64,000 nucleotides of DNA from JBLEFH01 sp047345645 (GTDB taxonomy: Bacteria; Pseudomonadota; Alphaproteobacteria; Rhodobacterales; Rhodobacteraceae). Every line of letters begins with the position of its first letter. Positions within the stretch are counted from its first letter, which is position 1. The notes beneath the pieces were generated by a model. It saw nothing but the letters and a program-made list of their open reading frames with translations. It ran no database searches and was not told the origin of the DNA. The stretch is taken from assembly GCA_047345645.1 (NCBI GenBank), contig JBLEFH010000002.1. One strand, given 5' to 3'. The translations under genes were made by a program, and so were the position numbers. Shown here piece by piece: positions 51,794-60,152 of the stretch.

Positions 51794-52273
51794 ATGACTC
51801 AGATTTATGACCTTCCTGGGCACCTCATCCGGCGCCTGCATCAGATTTCTGTCGCCGTCTTCGCGGCGGAGACGCGGGCGGCGGGTTATGACCTGACCCC
51901 TGTGCAATATGGCGCGCTCTCGACCTTGCGCGATCATCCGGGCATTGATCAGGCCACGCTGGCCGGGCTGATTGCCCATGACCGGGTAACGATTGGCGGG
52001 GTGATTTCACGGCTGGAAAGCCGGGGCTATGTGGAGCGCAAGGTGCGGGATGACGACCGCCGCGCGCGTGCGCTGACCCTGACGGAGAAGGGCGGCGAGC
52101 TGCTGGACACGATCCGGCCCGCGGTCCTCTCCACGCAGGATCAGATCATGGCGGCGCTCAGCGAGGAAGATCAGAAAGAGTTCATGCGTCTGATGCGCAT
52201 CCTCACCGAGACCGGCAACCAGTTCAGCCGTGCGCCGCTCGAAAAAGCGCAGGCGAAGCCGGGCAAAACCTAG
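51794..52273 (+). CDS. MarR-family transcriptional regulator of the gentisate operon
   Basis: A 159-aa MarR protein: dimerising N-terminal helices, then a winged helix at about residues 45-105 (GIDQATLAGLIAHDRVTIGGVISRLESRG, with the wing VRDDDRRARALTLTEKG). MarR regulators beside aromatic pathways typically repress until an aromatic acid or its CoA ester binds. It is divergent from gentisate dioxygenase with a 21-bp palindrome between them. Its TAG stop lies in a CTAG shared with the convergent membrane gene's TAG. Confidence 0.88.
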   Translation: MTQIYDLPGHLIRRLHQISVAVFAAETRAAGYDLTPVQYGALSTLRDHPGIDQATLAGLIAHDRVTIGGVISRLESRGYVERKVRDDDRRARALTLTEKGGELLDTIRPAVLSTQDQIMAALSEEDQKEFMRLMRILTETGNQFSRAPLEKAQAKPGKT

Positions 52274-53742
52274 GCGTAACGCAGCGCGGAGAGGGCCATG
52301 GCGAGGAGCCAGGCCAGCACGGTCGCGGCGATGGTGTAGCGCCCATTCCAGCGAAACCCGACGACCGTGGGCGGCTGCCCGATAGGCCGGGCGGCGAGGC
52401 GCACCGAGGCGGAGAGCGGCGAGATCCCGGCAGCGATGGACCAGGAATACAGCGCCGTCAGCGCGATATCGAGGGTTTGCAGCCCGTGTCCGGGAAGCTG
52501 CGCGGCGGTGCCGACGAAGAGCGTGACCGAGACGATGGGGTTCAGCCCGAGGATCGAGGTCAGCACGATAAAGAGATAGCCGAAAAAGAGCAGCCAGCCG
52601 GAACCGAAACCGAGGCTTTCAATGGCGGCGCCGAGGCTTTCGCCGTCGATGAGCGGCACCAGCATCATGCCAAGCGCGCCCGAGGCGGCGAAGATGGTGA
52701 TTTCCGAGCGCATATCCGACAGGCGCGGCAGGCTGGTGCGGGTGAACTGGCGGGCGCCTGCGGGCAGCAACCAGTCGCGCCGCTCGCTGCGCTGCTGGAG
52801 ACCATGCCAGAGGATCGCGAGGGCGGGCGCGAGCAGGAGGATGGCGCTGATCATGCTGATCTCCAGCCATGTGCCGAGCAGCCCGCCGAGGATCGGCAGC
52901 ATCGCGACGAGACCGACCAGTTTGAGCAAGACACCGGGATCGCGGGTTTTCTTGACACTGGCGGGTCTTGCGGGGCGGGGGAAGCTCAGCCGGTCGACGC
53001 TCCAGCCGAGGAGCAAGAGGCAGGCCGCCAGCACCGCGCCGAAGGGCAGGATGCCGAGCCATGTGAGGGTGGGCAGGCCCGCCATCACTAGCGGCATGGC
53101 GATGGAGGTGGGCGACCAGAGCGGGACCGAGACCACGCCGCGCAAGGAGGCCAGCGTCATGCGCTCCATGCGGATCATCGCGACCTTGTCGCCGGAGACG
53201 GCGCGCGCGTTCTCGACGCCGCGGGCGATCAGGCTGCCAAGGAGGCCAACCGCGCCGAGGCTCAGCAGCACACCAAGAAGCGCGCCGCCGCCGGTCAGCA
53301 CGGAATAGCGGCGACCGGGCGGCTGGTTGAGCAGCATGGCGCTGCAACGCAGGATGAAGGGGGAGCTTCCGGCCACGTCCTGCAAGAGCCCCAGCGAGAG
53401 GACGAAGAAACCGAGATAAAGGCCGCGGTCCAGCGCGCTGTGCAGATCGGCCATGGTGATCAGGCCGAGCGCGGGCAGGGCGATGGCGAGGACCAGCACG
53501 ACGCTCACCATCAGCCGCGCGCTCCCGACCAGCCGCCGCCATTCGAGCGCGATAAAGCCGAGAAGCGCAGCGCTGCCGGGGAGCCAGGCTTGCGAGTCCT
53601 CGGTCAGGATGATCACGGCGGCGCTGACGCCGACGATGACCAGCGCGGCGATGGCCGCCCAATGACGCAGGCCGGGTTTGGCGGGCAAGGCGCTGGCCGG
53701 GGTGCTGGGTGTCTCTTGGCTTGGCGAGTGGCAACAGCCCAT
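52270..53742 (-). CDS. Polytopic membrane protein of unknown function (ion-transporter-like)
   Basis: A 490-aa protein with about 12 hydrophobic segments. After a short proline-rich, Cys-containing N-terminus the spans begin near residue 28. A conserved-looking SGSARLAAR-type end is replaced here by SPLSASVRLAARPIG near 450. The layout, with two repeats separated by a basic loop near residue 265, recalls the ArsB/NhaD ion-transporter superfamily, but I cannot name a family. It converges on marR and its start is about 200 bp from the beta-oxidation operon's terminator. It may be a single-gene unit; no substrate is suggested. Confidence 0.6.
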   Translation of the reverse strand: MGCCHSPSQETPSTPASALPAKPGLRHWAAIAALVIVGVSAAVIILTEDSQAWLPGSAALLGFIALEWRRLVGSARLMVSVVLVLAIALPALGLITMADLHSALDRGLYLGFFVLSLGLLQDVAGSSPFILRCSAMLLNQPPGRRYSVLTGGGALLGVLLSLGAVGLLGSLIARGVENARAVSGDKVAMIRMERMTLASLRGVVSVPLWSPTSIAMPLVMAGLPTLTWLGILPFGAVLAACLLLLGWSVDRLSFPRPARPASVKKTRDPGVLLKLVGLVAMLPILGGLLGTWLEISMISAILLLAPALAILWHGLQQRSERRDWLLPAGARQFTRTSLPRLSDMRSEITIFAASGALGMMLVPLIDGESLGAAIESLGFGSGWLLFFGYLFIVLTSILGLNPIVSVTLFVGTAAQLPGHGLQTLDIALTALYSWSIAAGISPLSASVRLAARPIGQPPTVVGFRWNGRYTIAATVLAWLLAMALSALRYA

Positions 53743-53905
53743 GAAAACCTCACTTGATCAAATCGAGTGGCGCGCCGCCCCGAGACGCACCTGAAAAACG
53801 CAGGAAAGCGCCCCGTTGGGGGAGCCGTGGGACGCTGTCGCCGCGAGGATGCGGCGCGCGTCTTGGGGTGTTCTGTCGGTGCATTGGGGCGCTCCGAGAA
53901 AGGGG

Positions 53906-53932
53906 GATGCGGGCAGGTTTTCCGCCCGCATC
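53906..53932 (-). terminator. Terminator after etfA
   Basis: On the minus strand GATGCGGGC pairs with GCCCGCATC (53924-53932 with 53906-53914) over a 9-nt loop, followed by CCCCTTTCT. It lies 8 bp after the etfA stop and ends the beta-oxidation operon; the U tract is weak. Confidence 0.6.
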
Positions 53933-53940
53933 GCAAGATG

Positions 53941-54870
53941 TTACAGCTTGTCGTTCAACTCCGGCACGGCCTCGAAAAGATCCGCGACGAGGCCGTAATC
54001 CGCGATCTGAAAGATTGGCGCGTCCTCATCCTTGTTGATGGCGACGATGACTTTACTGTCCTTCATCCCGGCGAGGTGCTGGATCGCGCCGGAAATGCCG
54101 ATGGCCATGTAAAGCTCCGGGGCGACGATCTTGCCGGTCTGGCCGACCTGCCAGTCATTCGGGGCAAAGCCGCTATCGACCGCCGCGCGCGAGGCACCAA
54201 CCGCCGCACCGAGCTTGTCCGCCAGCTTTTCGATCAGCGCGAAGTTCTCTTCAGAGCCGACACCGCGCCCGCCCGAAACCACACGGCCCGCGGAGGTCAG
54301 TTCGGGACGATCACTCTCGGCCACCTCATCGGCGACCCAGCCCGACAGCGCCGGATCTTCCGCCGCCGCCTGATCTTCGACCGGCGCGCTGCCGCCATCG
54401 CCCGCGGCATCGAAACTCGCCGTGCGGATGGTCAGCACCTTTTTCGGATCCTTCGATTTCACCGTCTGAATCGCGTTGCCTGCATAGACGGGACGCTTGA
54501 AGCTGTCTCCATCCACCACTTCGGACACGTCCGAGATGATCATCACATCGAGAAGCGCGGCGACGCGCGGCATGATGTTTTTCGCATCGGTGGTGGCGGG
54601 CGCGGCGATATGGTCGAACCCATCCGCGAGGCTCACGATGAGCGCTGCCGTCGGCTCGGCAAGGCGGTGGCCGTAACGGTCATCCTCGGCGACGAGCACC
54701 TTGGCGACGCCGTCAATCGTCGCGGCCTGCTCCCCGGCGGCTTTGGCAGAGGCACCGGCGCAGAGCACCGTCACATCGCCCAAACCCTTGACCGCGCTCA
54801 CGGCTTTCGCCGTTGCGTCCCGGTTCAACTCCCCATTGGTCACTTCAGCCAGCAAAAGAACAGCCATCAC
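53941..54870 (-). CDS. etfA: Electron transfer flavoprotein alpha subunit
   Basis: A 309-aa EtfA/FixB protein. The C-terminal FAD-binding region is clear: SGGRGVGSEENFALIEKL near residue 200 and APELYMAIGISGAIQHLAGM near 258. With EtfB it accepts electrons from the two acyl-CoA dehydrogenases of this operon and passes them to ETF-ubiquinone oxidoreductase. It overlaps etfB by 4 bp. Length is typical. Confidence 0.93.
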   Translation of the reverse strand: MMAVLLLAEVTNGELNRDATAKAVSAVKGLGDVTVLCAGASAKAAGEQAATIDGVAKVLVAEDDRYGHRLAEPTAALIVSLADGFDHIAAPATTDAKNIMPRVAALLDVMIISDVSEVVDGDSFKRPVYAGNAIQTVKSKDPKKVLTIRTASFDAAGDGGSAPVEDQAAAEDPALSGWVADEVAESDRPELTSAGRVVSGGRGVGSEENFALIEKLADKLGAAVGASRAAVDSGFAPNDWQVGQTGKIVAPELYMAIGISGAIQHLAGMKDSKVIVAINKDEDAPIFQIADYGLVADLFEAVPELNDKL

Positions 54871-55625
54871 AGCACCCCGTTTTCTTTGAGTTTCGACACC
54901 AGCTCATCGACCGAGCTAACCTTGATCCCGGCGCTGCGCTCTGCGGGCTCCTCCGTGTGGGTGATCTCCAGACGCGGGCTCACATCAACGCCATAATCCG
55001 CTGCGGTTTTCTCCTCCATCGGCTTTTTCTTCGCCTTCATGATGTTAGGGAGCGACGCATAGCGCGGCTCGTTGAGACGCAGATCGGTGGTGACAATCGC
55101 GGGCAGCTTCACCTCGATGGTCTGCAATCCGCCATCCACCTCACGCGTGACCTTTGCCGCGTCGCCCTCGATCTCCACTTTGCTCGCAAAGGTCGCCTGA
55201 CCCCAGCCGAGCAGCGCAGCGAGCATCTGGCCGGTCGCGTTCATGTCGTTGTCGATGGCCTGTTTGCCCGCCAGCACCAGCTTGGGCGCTTCGGCGTCAA
55301 TCACGGCGTTGAGGATTTTCGCCACGGCGAGCGGCTCGATATCCTGATGCACATCATCCGCTGCGACCACGAGAATGGCGCGATCCGCACCCATGGCGAG
55401 CGCCGTGCGGAGCGTCTCCTGCGCCTGTTTGACGCCGATGGAGACCGCGACGACTTCCTCCGCGACACCCTTTTCCTTGAGCCGCACCGCTTCTTCCACG
55501 GCGATCTCATCGAACGGGTTCATGGACATTTTGACATTCGCCAGATCGATGCCGGAACCGTCCGACTTCACCTTGGCTTTGACGTTGTAATCAATCACCC
55601 TTTTGACGGGCACGAGAATTTTCAT
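54867..55625 (-). CDS. etfB: Electron transfer flavoprotein beta subunit
   Basis: A 252-aa EtfB/FixA protein beginning MKILVPVKRVIDYNVKAKV, with the AMP-binding motif LAGKQAIDNDMNATGQM near residue 120 and the ETF signature around VEIEGDAAKVTREVDGGLQ near 150. It sits 15 bp downstream of the nitronate monooxygenase-like gene and is co-transcribed with etfA. Confidence 0.93.
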   Translation of the reverse strand: MKILVPVKRVIDYNVKAKVKSDGSGIDLANVKMSMNPFDEIAVEEAVRLKEKGVAEEVVAVSIGVKQAQETLRTALAMGADRAILVVAADDVHQDIEPLAVAKILNAVIDAEAPKLVLAGKQAIDNDMNATGQMLAALLGWGQATFASKVEIEGDAAKVTREVDGGLQTIEVKLPAIVTTDLRLNEPRYASLPNIMKAKKKPMEEKTAADYGVDVSPRLEITHTEEPAERSAGIKVSSVDELVSKLKENGVL

Positions 55626-55640
55626 AATGCACTCCTTTTC

Positions 55641-56630
55641 TTAGTGGATCTGGATGGCGGCGGCGCGATTGAGCGCCGTGGCGATCTCTGTTTCAAGCTG
55701 GCCGACGATCTTGGCGAGCGGCGCCATTTCGGTGACCGCCCCAAGGCTTTGCCCGGCGGACAGCACCCCCCGGCTGACATCGCCGCTTTCATAGGCGCGG
55801 CGCCCGATCTGGCCGCTGATGAGGGGCATCAGCTCCGCCAGCCCCACATCGGGGCGCGCGGTCTCCAGCGCGTGAAGTTCGGCCATGGTCTCATTGGCGA
55901 GCGCGCGGACCGTGTTGCGGATGCTGTGCATCCCAAGGGCCGTGTCCGTTTCCTGCGCGTCGATCAGGCATTGTTTGTAATTGTCATGGGCCCAGATCTC
56001 GTCGGCGACGAGAAAGCGCGTGCCGATGACCGCGCCCGCGCCGCCCATGGCGAGGATCGCGGCAATCTGCGCGCCGGTGCCAACGCCGCCGCCGATGAGC
56101 CAGGGGATGGTCAGCCGCCGCTCCGCGAGGCCCGCATTGACGAAGCTGCCAATCATTTCGAGCCCCGGATGCCCGCCACATTCCGCGCCGACGATGCTGA
56201 CCGCATCGACGCCGATCTCCTCGGCCTTTTGCGCATGGCGCAGGCTTGCGACCTTGTGCAGCACGGTGATCCCGGCCTCCCGCGCAATGGGCAGATAGGG
56301 GGCGGGGCTGCGGCCCGAGGTTTCGATGAACCGCACGCCCTCGTCGGCGACGAGGCGGAACACCTCTTCGGTCCGGTCGCCCTCAATGAGTTTCGGGATC
56401 ATCGAGATGTTGACGCCGAAGGGGTTGCCCTCTGCCAAGTCGCGACAGCGGCGGATCTCGGCGCGAAGCTGGCCCGGCTCCGGGAAACTCGCGGCGGTGA
56501 TGAAGCCGATGATGCCCGCCCGCGCGGCGGCGGCGACGTAATCGGCATTGGAGAGCCACATCAGCCCGCCCGCGACGATGGGAAGGCGTGTGCCGAAAAG
56601 CCGGGTGATATCCGTCTCGATCCGCATCAT
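55641..56630 (-). CDS. Nitronate monooxygenase-family flavoprotein
   Basis: A 329-aa FMN-binding TIM barrel of the NMO/2-nitropropane dioxygenase family. It shows LFGTRLPIVAGGLMWLSN near the start, VGAECGGHPG near residue 160 and IGGGVGTGAQIAAILAMGGAGAVIGTRFL near 195 for the flavin phosphate. Members also include enoyl reductase-like (FabK) enzymes, and in a beta-oxidation operon a role on unsaturated acyl-CoA is as likely as nitronate oxidation. The start is one of two adjacent ATGs (56630/56627) overlapping nothing but abutting the hydratase stop. Confidence 0.78.
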   Translation of the reverse strand: MMRIETDITRLFGTRLPIVAGGLMWLSNADYVAAAARAGIIGFITAASFPEPGQLRAEIRRCRDLAEGNPFGVNISMIPKLIEGDRTEEVFRLVADEGVRFIETSGRSPAPYLPIAREAGITVLHKVASLRHAQKAEEIGVDAVSIVGAECGGHPGLEMIGSFVNAGLAERRLTIPWLIGGGVGTGAQIAAILAMGGAGAVIGTRFLVADEIWAHDNYKQCLIDAQETDTALGMHSIRNTVRALANETMAELHALETARPDVGLAELMPLISGQIGRRAYESGDVSRGVLSAGQSLGAVTEMAPLAKIVGQLETEIATALNRAAAIQIH

Positions 56631-56631
56631 C

Positions 56632-57438
56632 TTACACACTCTCCCTGCCGGAAATGGCGTTGAAATCCGGCGCGCGCTTGGCCTTGAACGCGGCGATCCC
56701 CTCGACCACTTCCGTGCCACCAAGCGCCGTCGCCATGGCGCGTTTTTCGTTCTCAAGCTGGCCGATGAAGTCTTCCTCTCCTGCCTGATTGAGCAAAGAG
56801 AGGATGACGCTTTGTGCCGTGCGCGCACCGGTCGCAAGCTCAGCCGCGAGGGTCAGCGCCGCTGCACGCGCGCAGCCCGGTTCCGCCAGTCGGTTGACCA
56901 CGCCCAGTTCCGCCAGACGTGATGCGGCGACCGGTTCGCCTAAAAGGCAGATCTCCGCCGCCATTTGCGGGGGCAGGGCGCGGGCGAGTGAGGCCGTCGC
57001 GCCGCCATCCGGCACGAGGCCGATTTTCACATAGGCCATAGTGAACCGCGCATTTTCTGCCGCGACCAGCAGATCGGCGGCAAAGGCCAGTGACGCGCCC
57101 GCGCCTGCCGCGCCGCCCTCAATCGCCGCAATGACGGGTTTGGGGGAGCGGCGCACGGCGCGGATCATGCTGTGGAGCGCTTCGATCTTCTCCGCGCGCT
57201 CCGCCTCCGGCAGCGAGGCCCGTTCCGCAAGGGCATCGAGATCGCCGCCCGCGCAGAAAAACCCGCCCGCGCCTTCAATGACGATATTGGCAATCTCGGG
57301 ATCGGTTGCGGCTTCTGTCATCGCGTCCATCAGCCCCTGATAAATCGCCGGACTCAGCGCGTTGCGCCGTTCGGGACGGTTCAGCGTGAGCAGCACTGTC
57401 GGCCCGTGGCGGGCGACGAGAAGATCGGTCTCGCTCAT
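56632..57438 (-). CDS. Enoyl-CoA hydratase/isomerase family protein
   Basis: A 268-aa crotonase. The oxyanion-hole motifs are GGFFCAGGDLDALAER near residue 58 and AIEGGAAGAGASLAFAADLL near 104. The loop VKIGLVPDGGATASL near 137 carries an Asp where classical hydratases have Glu, as in PaaG-type isomerases, so double-bond isomerisation is possible. It overlaps the thioesterase gene by 4 bp. Confidence 0.85.
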   Translation of the reverse strand: MSETDLLVARHGPTVLLTLNRPERRNALSPAIYQGLMDAMTEAATDPEIANIVIEGAGGFFCAGGDLDALAERASLPEAERAEKIEALHSMIRAVRRSPKPVIAAIEGGAAGAGASLAFAADLLVAAENARFTMAYVKIGLVPDGGATASLARALPPQMAAEICLLGEPVAASRLAELGVVNRLAEPGCARAAALTLAAELATGARTAQSVILSLLNQAGEEDFIGQLENEKRAMATALGGTEVVEGIAAFKAKRAPDFNAISGRESV

Positions 57439-57869
57439 TTTTTGCCTATAATCTTGAAGCTGGTATGGCCGGTCGCCAGAAGCCGCCCGGCATCGTCTTT
57501 CAGTTCCGCTTCGGCGAATTTCACGCTGCGGCCCCCGCCAACGACGCGGCCCGTGGCGACGACGCGGCCCTCCGAGACCCCGGAGAGGAAATTCACCGAC
57601 AGCGTCATGGTGACGAGCGCCGCGTCGATATCACCGATCTCGTTGCGAATGGCGATGCCGCAAGCGTTGTCGAGCAGCATGGAGACGAAGCCCCCATGCA
57701 AGAGCCCGACACGGTTGAGATGCTGCGGGCCGACCTCAAGGGAACAGGCGCCGCCGCGCCCCTCGGTGAGGGACGAGCGGTAGCCCACGAGATCACAGGC
57801 GCCCGAAAAATCAATCGGAAGCCGATCATCCGGCGCGGTCGTCTCTGCGTGCGGCGCCCGGTCCATCAC
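57435..57869 (-). CDS. PaaI-family hotdog thioesterase
   Basis: A 144-aa single hotdog-fold protein with the motif GLLHGGFVSMLLDNACGIAI near residue 55, in which the Asp/Asn region is catalytic in PaaI enzymes. It would release CoA from a stalled or end-product acyl-CoA of the operon's pathway. It overlaps both neighbours by 4 bp, so it is translationally coupled with the dehydrogenase and hydratase genes. Confidence 0.82.
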   Translation of the reverse strand: MMDRAPHAETTAPDDRLPIDFSGACDLVGYRSSLTEGRGGACSLEVGPQHLNRVGLLHGGFVSMLLDNACGIAIRNEIGDIDAALVTMTLSVNFLSGVSEGRVVATGRVVGGGRSVKFAEAELKDDAGRLLATGHTSFKIIGKK

Positions 57870-58957
57870 GCCACCTCTTGCGCTGGCGCGCCTTCATGCA
57901 GCGTGAGGATGCGCATGATGTGGTCGTTCTGATCGCCGAGCTGGTGGTCGATCATGACAAGGCGCTTGGCGTAATGCGCGCCGGGATATTCCCATGTCAT
58001 GCCGATCCCGCCGTGAAGCTGAATGGCTTCTTCGGAGATGTGGCGACCGGCGCGGCCAATGAGGTTTTTCGCCATCGACACCGTGCGCGCCTGTGTGTCG
58101 CTGCCATAGCCTGCAACAGCGGCGATGGTGATCGAGCGCGCCTGTTCCAGCTCCACCAGCATATCGACAACGCGGTGCTGGAGCGCCTGGAAGCTCGCGA
58201 TCTCGCGGCCAAACTGCTTGCGCTGTTTCATGTAGTCGACGGTGAGGTCGATCAGATGAGACATTGCGCCCACGGCTTCGGCGCAAAGCGCGATACGGCC
58301 GAGATCCAGCGCGTCCTCAATGGCGTCCTGCGCATTGGTGGAAAGGCAGGTCGCGCTCAGATCGTCCAGCACAAGATCCGCGATCCCGCCGCCATCGACC
58401 ATAGCGGCCTGAATGAGTTCGGGGCTTTTGCTGAGAAAGAGGCCTAGGCCCTCATCTGTGCGGGCGACGATCAGCAGATGCTCCGCACCCGGCGCGCCAT
58501 AGATGGACGCTTTGTGGCCGCTGAGTTTCCACTGATCGCCATCCTTGCGGGCGGTGGCCTTGAGCTGGCTCAGATCGCTGGAAACGCCCGGCTCGTAGAC
58601 AGCGAGCGCGCAGCGGGTCGTCCCGGCGACGATGCTTTCGACGAGATCCGCATCGCCAAATTCGGCGAGCAGGCGCAGGCCGAGAAGCGTGCCCAGCATA
58701 GGCTCGGCGCAGAGCGCGCGGCCGATTTCCTCGAACACGACCGCCACATCTTCGGCAGTGCCGCCGAAACCGCCCTGATCCTCGCTGATGAAGGAGCCGA
58801 TCACGCCCAATTCGGCAAGGCTCGCCCATGTGTCCGGCGCGTGATAGGGCGCGGTATAGGCTTTGGCGTTGCGGGTTTCGATGTCATATTGATCTGCCAG
58901 AAACCGCCGCAGCGAGTCCGACAGCATCTGATGGTCTTCGGAAAGTTGGAAATTCAT
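57866..58957 (-). CDS. Acyl-CoA dehydrogenase, small-subunit type
   Basis: A 363-aa flavoprotein starting MNFQLSEDHQMLSDSLRRFL. The N-terminal helical domain runs to about 110 and the beta domain to about 210, with C-terminal helices carrying QLHGGIGMTWEYPGAHYAKR near residue 330, whose Glu is in the usual catalytic place. It lies 5 bp after a second acyl-CoA dehydrogenase gene. Such adjacent unequal pairs often form heteromers, as in pimeloyl-CoA dehydrogenase (PimC/PimD) and steroid side-chain enzymes. Confidence 0.87.
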   Translation of the reverse strand: MNFQLSEDHQMLSDSLRRFLADQYDIETRNAKAYTAPYHAPDTWASLAELGVIGSFISEDQGGFGGTAEDVAVVFEEIGRALCAEPMLGTLLGLRLLAEFGDADLVESIVAGTTRCALAVYEPGVSSDLSQLKATARKDGDQWKLSGHKASIYGAPGAEHLLIVARTDEGLGLFLSKSPELIQAAMVDGGGIADLVLDDLSATCLSTNAQDAIEDALDLGRIALCAEAVGAMSHLIDLTVDYMKQRKQFGREIASFQALQHRVVDMLVELEQARSITIAAVAGYGSDTQARTVSMAKNLIGRAGRHISEEAIQLHGGIGMTWEYPGAHYAKRLVMIDHQLGDQNDHIMRILTLHEGAPAQEVA

Positions 58958-58962
58958 GGCGC

Positions 58963-60147
58963 TTATCCCCGGAACAGATCTTTGGCAACGATGTTGCGCT
59001 GGATTTCGTTGGAGCCGCCGAAGATCGACAGCTTGCGGTGGTTGAAATAAACCGGCGCGGCGCGCGCGGAGTCGGGCGGGATGGTCAGCTCGTTTTCCGA
59101 GAGATCATCTGCCACCGGCGCGGCCGCAGAGCCGAGCGCGGACCGGTAGAGATCCTGCAAACCCTGACGGATCTGCGTGCCCTTGAGCTTCAGGAGCGAG
59201 CTTTCGACACCGCCCGCGGCGCCGTCCTGCGTCTTGGCGAGCATCCGCAGATTGGTGATCCGCAGCGCTTCGAGATCCGCCTCCAGCTCCGCCGCGCGGG
59301 CGGCATAGAGCGGATGCTGGGCAATCGGGCGACCGTCCCGCTCGACCTTGCTGGCAAGCTGGTGGAACCGCTCTAGATCCTTGGTCGAGAAGCCAATACC
59401 CGCAATATTTGTCCGCTCATGGGTGAGCAGATATTTCGCGATGGTCCAGCCCTCGTTCTCCTCGCCAACGAGATTGGCGACGGGCACACGGGCGTCGGTG
59501 AAGAACACCTCGTTGACCTCATGTCCGCCGTCGATCAGCCGAATGGGGCGCATCTCCACGCCCGGCGTGTCGAGATCGACGAGCAGGAAGCTGATGCCCG
59601 ATTGCGGCTTCACTTCATTGTCGGTCCGCACGAGACAGAAGATCTTGTTGGCGTGCTGGCCGAGCGTGGTCCAGGTTTTCTGGCCGTTGACGATGTAATG
59701 ATCGCCATCGCGCACGGCGCGGGTCTTGAGGCTGGCGAGGTCCGAGCCTGCGCCCGGCTCCGAATAACCCTGACACCACCAGTCGGTGCCGTCGATAATG
59801 CGCGGCAGGATCTCGGCCTTTTGCTCCTCGCTGCCGAATTTGATCAGCACCGGGCCGAGCATGTTGAGCCCGAAGGGGGGCATCCGCGGCGCGTTCTGCA
59901 GCGCGCATTCTTCGGAGAAGATATGCCGCTCCACCGCCGTCCAGCCGGTGCCGCCATGCTCTTTCGGCCATGTCGTCGCGACCCAGCCCTTTTCGTTAAG
60001 GATCGCCTGCCAGCGCAGGATCTGCTCCTTTTCCAGCTCCTTGCCGTAAGCCACGGCTTCGGCGATATCTTGGGGAAGTTTCGCCTTGAGGAAGCTGCGC
60101 ACCTCGTCACGGAAAGCGCGTTCCTGATCGGTAAAATCGAGATCCAT
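58963..60147 (-). CDS. Acyl-CoA dehydrogenase, large-subunit type
   Basis: A 394-aa flavoprotein beginning MDLDFTDQERAFRDEVRSFL. It has CQGYSEPGAGSDLASLKTRA near residue 128 and NGQKTWTTLGQHA near 153 in the FAD/substrate region, and a C-terminal LSIFGGSNEIQRNIVAK. It resembles the PimC-type large subunit. It should oxidise an acyl-CoA with ETF as acceptor, likely as a partner of the next gene product. It follows the multifunctional enzyme gene by 5 bp. Confidence 0.88.
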   Translation of the reverse strand: MDLDFTDQERAFRDEVRSFLKAKLPQDIAEAVAYGKELEKEQILRWQAILNEKGWVATTWPKEHGGTGWTAVERHIFSEECALQNAPRMPPFGLNMLGPVLIKFGSEEQKAEILPRIIDGTDWWCQGYSEPGAGSDLASLKTRAVRDGDHYIVNGQKTWTTLGQHANKIFCLVRTDNEVKPQSGISFLLVDLDTPGVEMRPIRLIDGGHEVNEVFFTDARVPVANLVGEENEGWTIAKYLLTHERTNIAGIGFSTKDLERFHQLASKVERDGRPIAQHPLYAARAAELEADLEALRITNLRMLAKTQDGAAGGVESSLLKLKGTQIRQGLQDLYRSALGSAAAPVADDLSENELTIPPDSARAAPVYFNHRKLSIFGGSNEIQRNIVAKDLFRG

Positions 60148-60152
60148 AAGAG

